From positions 2,769,001-2,833,000 of the forward strand of contig NZ_CP048829.1 of NCBI RefSeq assembly GCF_019355395.1: 64,000 nucleotides of DNA, given 5' to 3'. The translations under genes and the position numbers were made by a program. A model generated the notes under the pieces. It was not told where the DNA came from. It ran no database searches and saw only the letters and a program-made list of their open reading frames with translations. How positions within the stretch are numbered: the stretch's first letter is position 1; each line of letters starts with the position of its first letter. Source of the stretch: Chordicoccus furentiruminis. GTDB taxonomy: Bacteria > Bacillota > Clostridia > Lachnospirales > Lachnospiraceae. This document shows, one piece after another, positions 63,162 through 64,000 of the stretch.

Positions 63162-64000
63162 TCAGCCGCCGCGGGCGGGTTCTTCCTTCAATGTCCAGAA
63201 ATATTTCTTATCTTTTCCATACCCACTGCTTTTCACCTCGATTCTGCCTTCGCGCTCCAAATCGCATTTTACCCGCTTGAATGCGCTCTTAGATATTCCC
63301 GCTGCCAATGCCGCCTCTTCAACGTCTTTGTACGGCTTCGATTCTACGCTTTCCAGATAGTTAAGAATAAATTTCTTCGCAGTATCCCTTGCGGGTGCTT
63401 CTCGCCTTCTCTCTGAAGGCTTCGCACTCTCTAGCACATATTCACGATCTTTCTTGTCAGTGCGACCACACGTCTTAATGTGGCCGTTCTCCACACGAAA
63501 TAAAAGTGTATCGGCCTTCGGAGCGTAGTTATTTTTTTCATTGGAGCAATAGCGGATGCCGTTCTCCCCAGTGTCGCCCACAATAAGCACGCTCCGCGCA
63601 AAATCCCACAAATCAGAGCTGTCAGAAATCCGGTTTCGGCCCCATGCATTTTGACGCTTGTTCGTGTGGAGTATAATAATAAATGCGGTTCCATACTTTT
63701 CGCCAAGGATAGGAAGCGGAGTCACGGCGTCCCGCATGGCGTTGCGCTGCGACATATTTACATCGGCCGGAATAAAACTCTGAAGCGGGTCGAAAATCAC
63801 AAGACCTGGACGGTATTCATCAATCAGGCGCTCAAGCTCAGAAGAACCGAACGTGATTTTCTTAATGTCGCCGTCTCCGACGTCAAGACCGCGAATCTTG
63901 TCCAGATTCGCGCCGGCCTTTTCCAGACGATCCCGCAGAACATAGGACATGCTATCTTCGCTACTGAAAAATAGAACATCTTCCGGGTCGTGGTCATCGA
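63162..64000 (-). CDS. RepA-like AAA ATPase, cut by the window edge
   Basis: The frame is open to base 64000, so the N terminus is missing; at least 279 codons are present. VLFFSSEDS near the edge, LVIFDPLQSFIP (Walker B) and IIILHTNKRQNAWGRNRISDSSDLWDFARSVLI are typical of RepA/RecA-like hexameric replication ATPases (AAA_25). The C terminus is a winged helix (EEAALAAGISKSAFKRVKCDLEREG) of the kind seen in phage and plasmid DNA-replication regulators. Likely replicates or primes the excised element. Confidence 0.85.
   Translation of the reverse strand, partial: DDHDPEDVLFFSSEDSMSYVLRDRLEKAGANLDKIRGLDVGDGDIKKITFGSSELERLIDEYRPGLVIFDPLQSFIPADVNMSQRNAMRDAVTPLPILGEKYGTAFIIILHTNKRQNAWGRNRISDSSDLWDFARSVLIVGDTGENGIRYCSNEKNNYAPKADTLLFRVENGHIKTCGRTDKKDREYVLESAKPSERRREAPARDTAKKFILNYLESVESKPYKDVEEAALAAGISKSAFKRVKCDLEREGRIEVKSSGYGKDKKYFWTLKEEPARGG

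Larger units (their letters stand above)
60120..64000. mobile_element. Left part of an integrative element or prophage-like island
   Basis: Tyrosine integrase at the edge, XRE repressor, divergent small DNA-binding-type gene, small orphan genes and a RepA-like ATPase make up a typical integration-regulation-replication module. It runs past the right end of the window. No capsid, terminase or conjugation gene is visible yet, so the type is undetermined. Confidence 0.75.

Noticed and set aside
1-64000. CRISPR array, rRNA or tRNA genes
   Set aside because: No regularly spaced repeats, no rRNA motifs, and no GGTTCRANTCC T-arms with matching cloverleaf were seen.

Overview
The window looks like the chromosome of a GC-rich anaerobic Clostridia, most likely a gut Lachnospiraceae relative. 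The evidence is strong GGAGG ribosome sites with some TTG/GTG starts, a GlgC/GlgD pair, a CarD-like regulator, an L-box lysine riboswitch, and the purine/selenium-linked gene set (xdhD, ygeY, ygeW, carbamate kinase, hydA) known from gut anaerobes. No rRNA, tRNA or CRISPR array was found by eye. Many promoters are of the extended -10 type (TGNTATAAT).

Region 1 (1-14.8 kb) is metabolic. A truncated gene (possibly ygfK) is followed by an RnfB-like soluble ferredoxin, a fused 2Fe-2S/molybdopterin xanthine-dehydrogenase-type hydroxylase, YgeY hydrolase, YgeW carbamoyltransferase, carbamate kinase, a dihydropyrimidinase-type amidohydrolase and RidA. Together these suggest anaerobic breakdown of a purine-like heterocycle, with carbamoyl phosphate converted to ATP. 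Then come an orphan acyl carrier protein, a secreted Ig-like protein, a cupin, a serine hydrolase, and moaC-moaA for the molybdenum cofactor that the hydroxylase needs.

Region 2 (14.9-37.8 kb) is ordinary chromosome: an ABC-2 export operon with a secreted protein upstream, a MATE pump, two G3E (CobW-type) metallochaperone GTPases, a TetM-like translation factor fused to a Rae1/YacP-type nuclease, a CarD-like regulator, glgC-glgD, a lysine-riboswitch-controlled amino-acid ABC transporter, an ACT protein, an SRAP protein, a GH172 enzyme, and a LysR/azlCD unit.

Region 3 (37.8-56.5 kb) is accessory and lower in GC. Its first part (38.3-45.3 kb) is a signalling cassette: metallophosphoesterase, unknown 484-residue protein, two membrane-anchored Ser/Thr kinases, and an opposing coiled-coil membrane protein. 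A 48-bp direct repeat of the azlD 3' end brackets it (43/48 identical), so it may have arrived as a unit. I consider this the best candidate for an undescribed system. The rest is a scrapyard: a broken aldo/keto reductase, a GtrII-like membrane protein, an IS1634 fragment, complete IS30 and IS1634 elements, a truncated IS5-type transposase, a beheaded DUF3427 helicase with its Nudix neighbour, and another broken gene.

Region 4 (56.6-60.0 kb) returns to chromosomal genes: a LigB-type dioxygenase divergent from hxlR-tag, and a second MATE pump. Region 5 (60.1-64.0 kb) is the start of an integrative element that runs off the window: tyrosine integrase, XRE repressor, ribbon-helix-helix-like protein, a small unknown gene, repeat-bearing DNA, and a RepA-like ATPase open at the edge.
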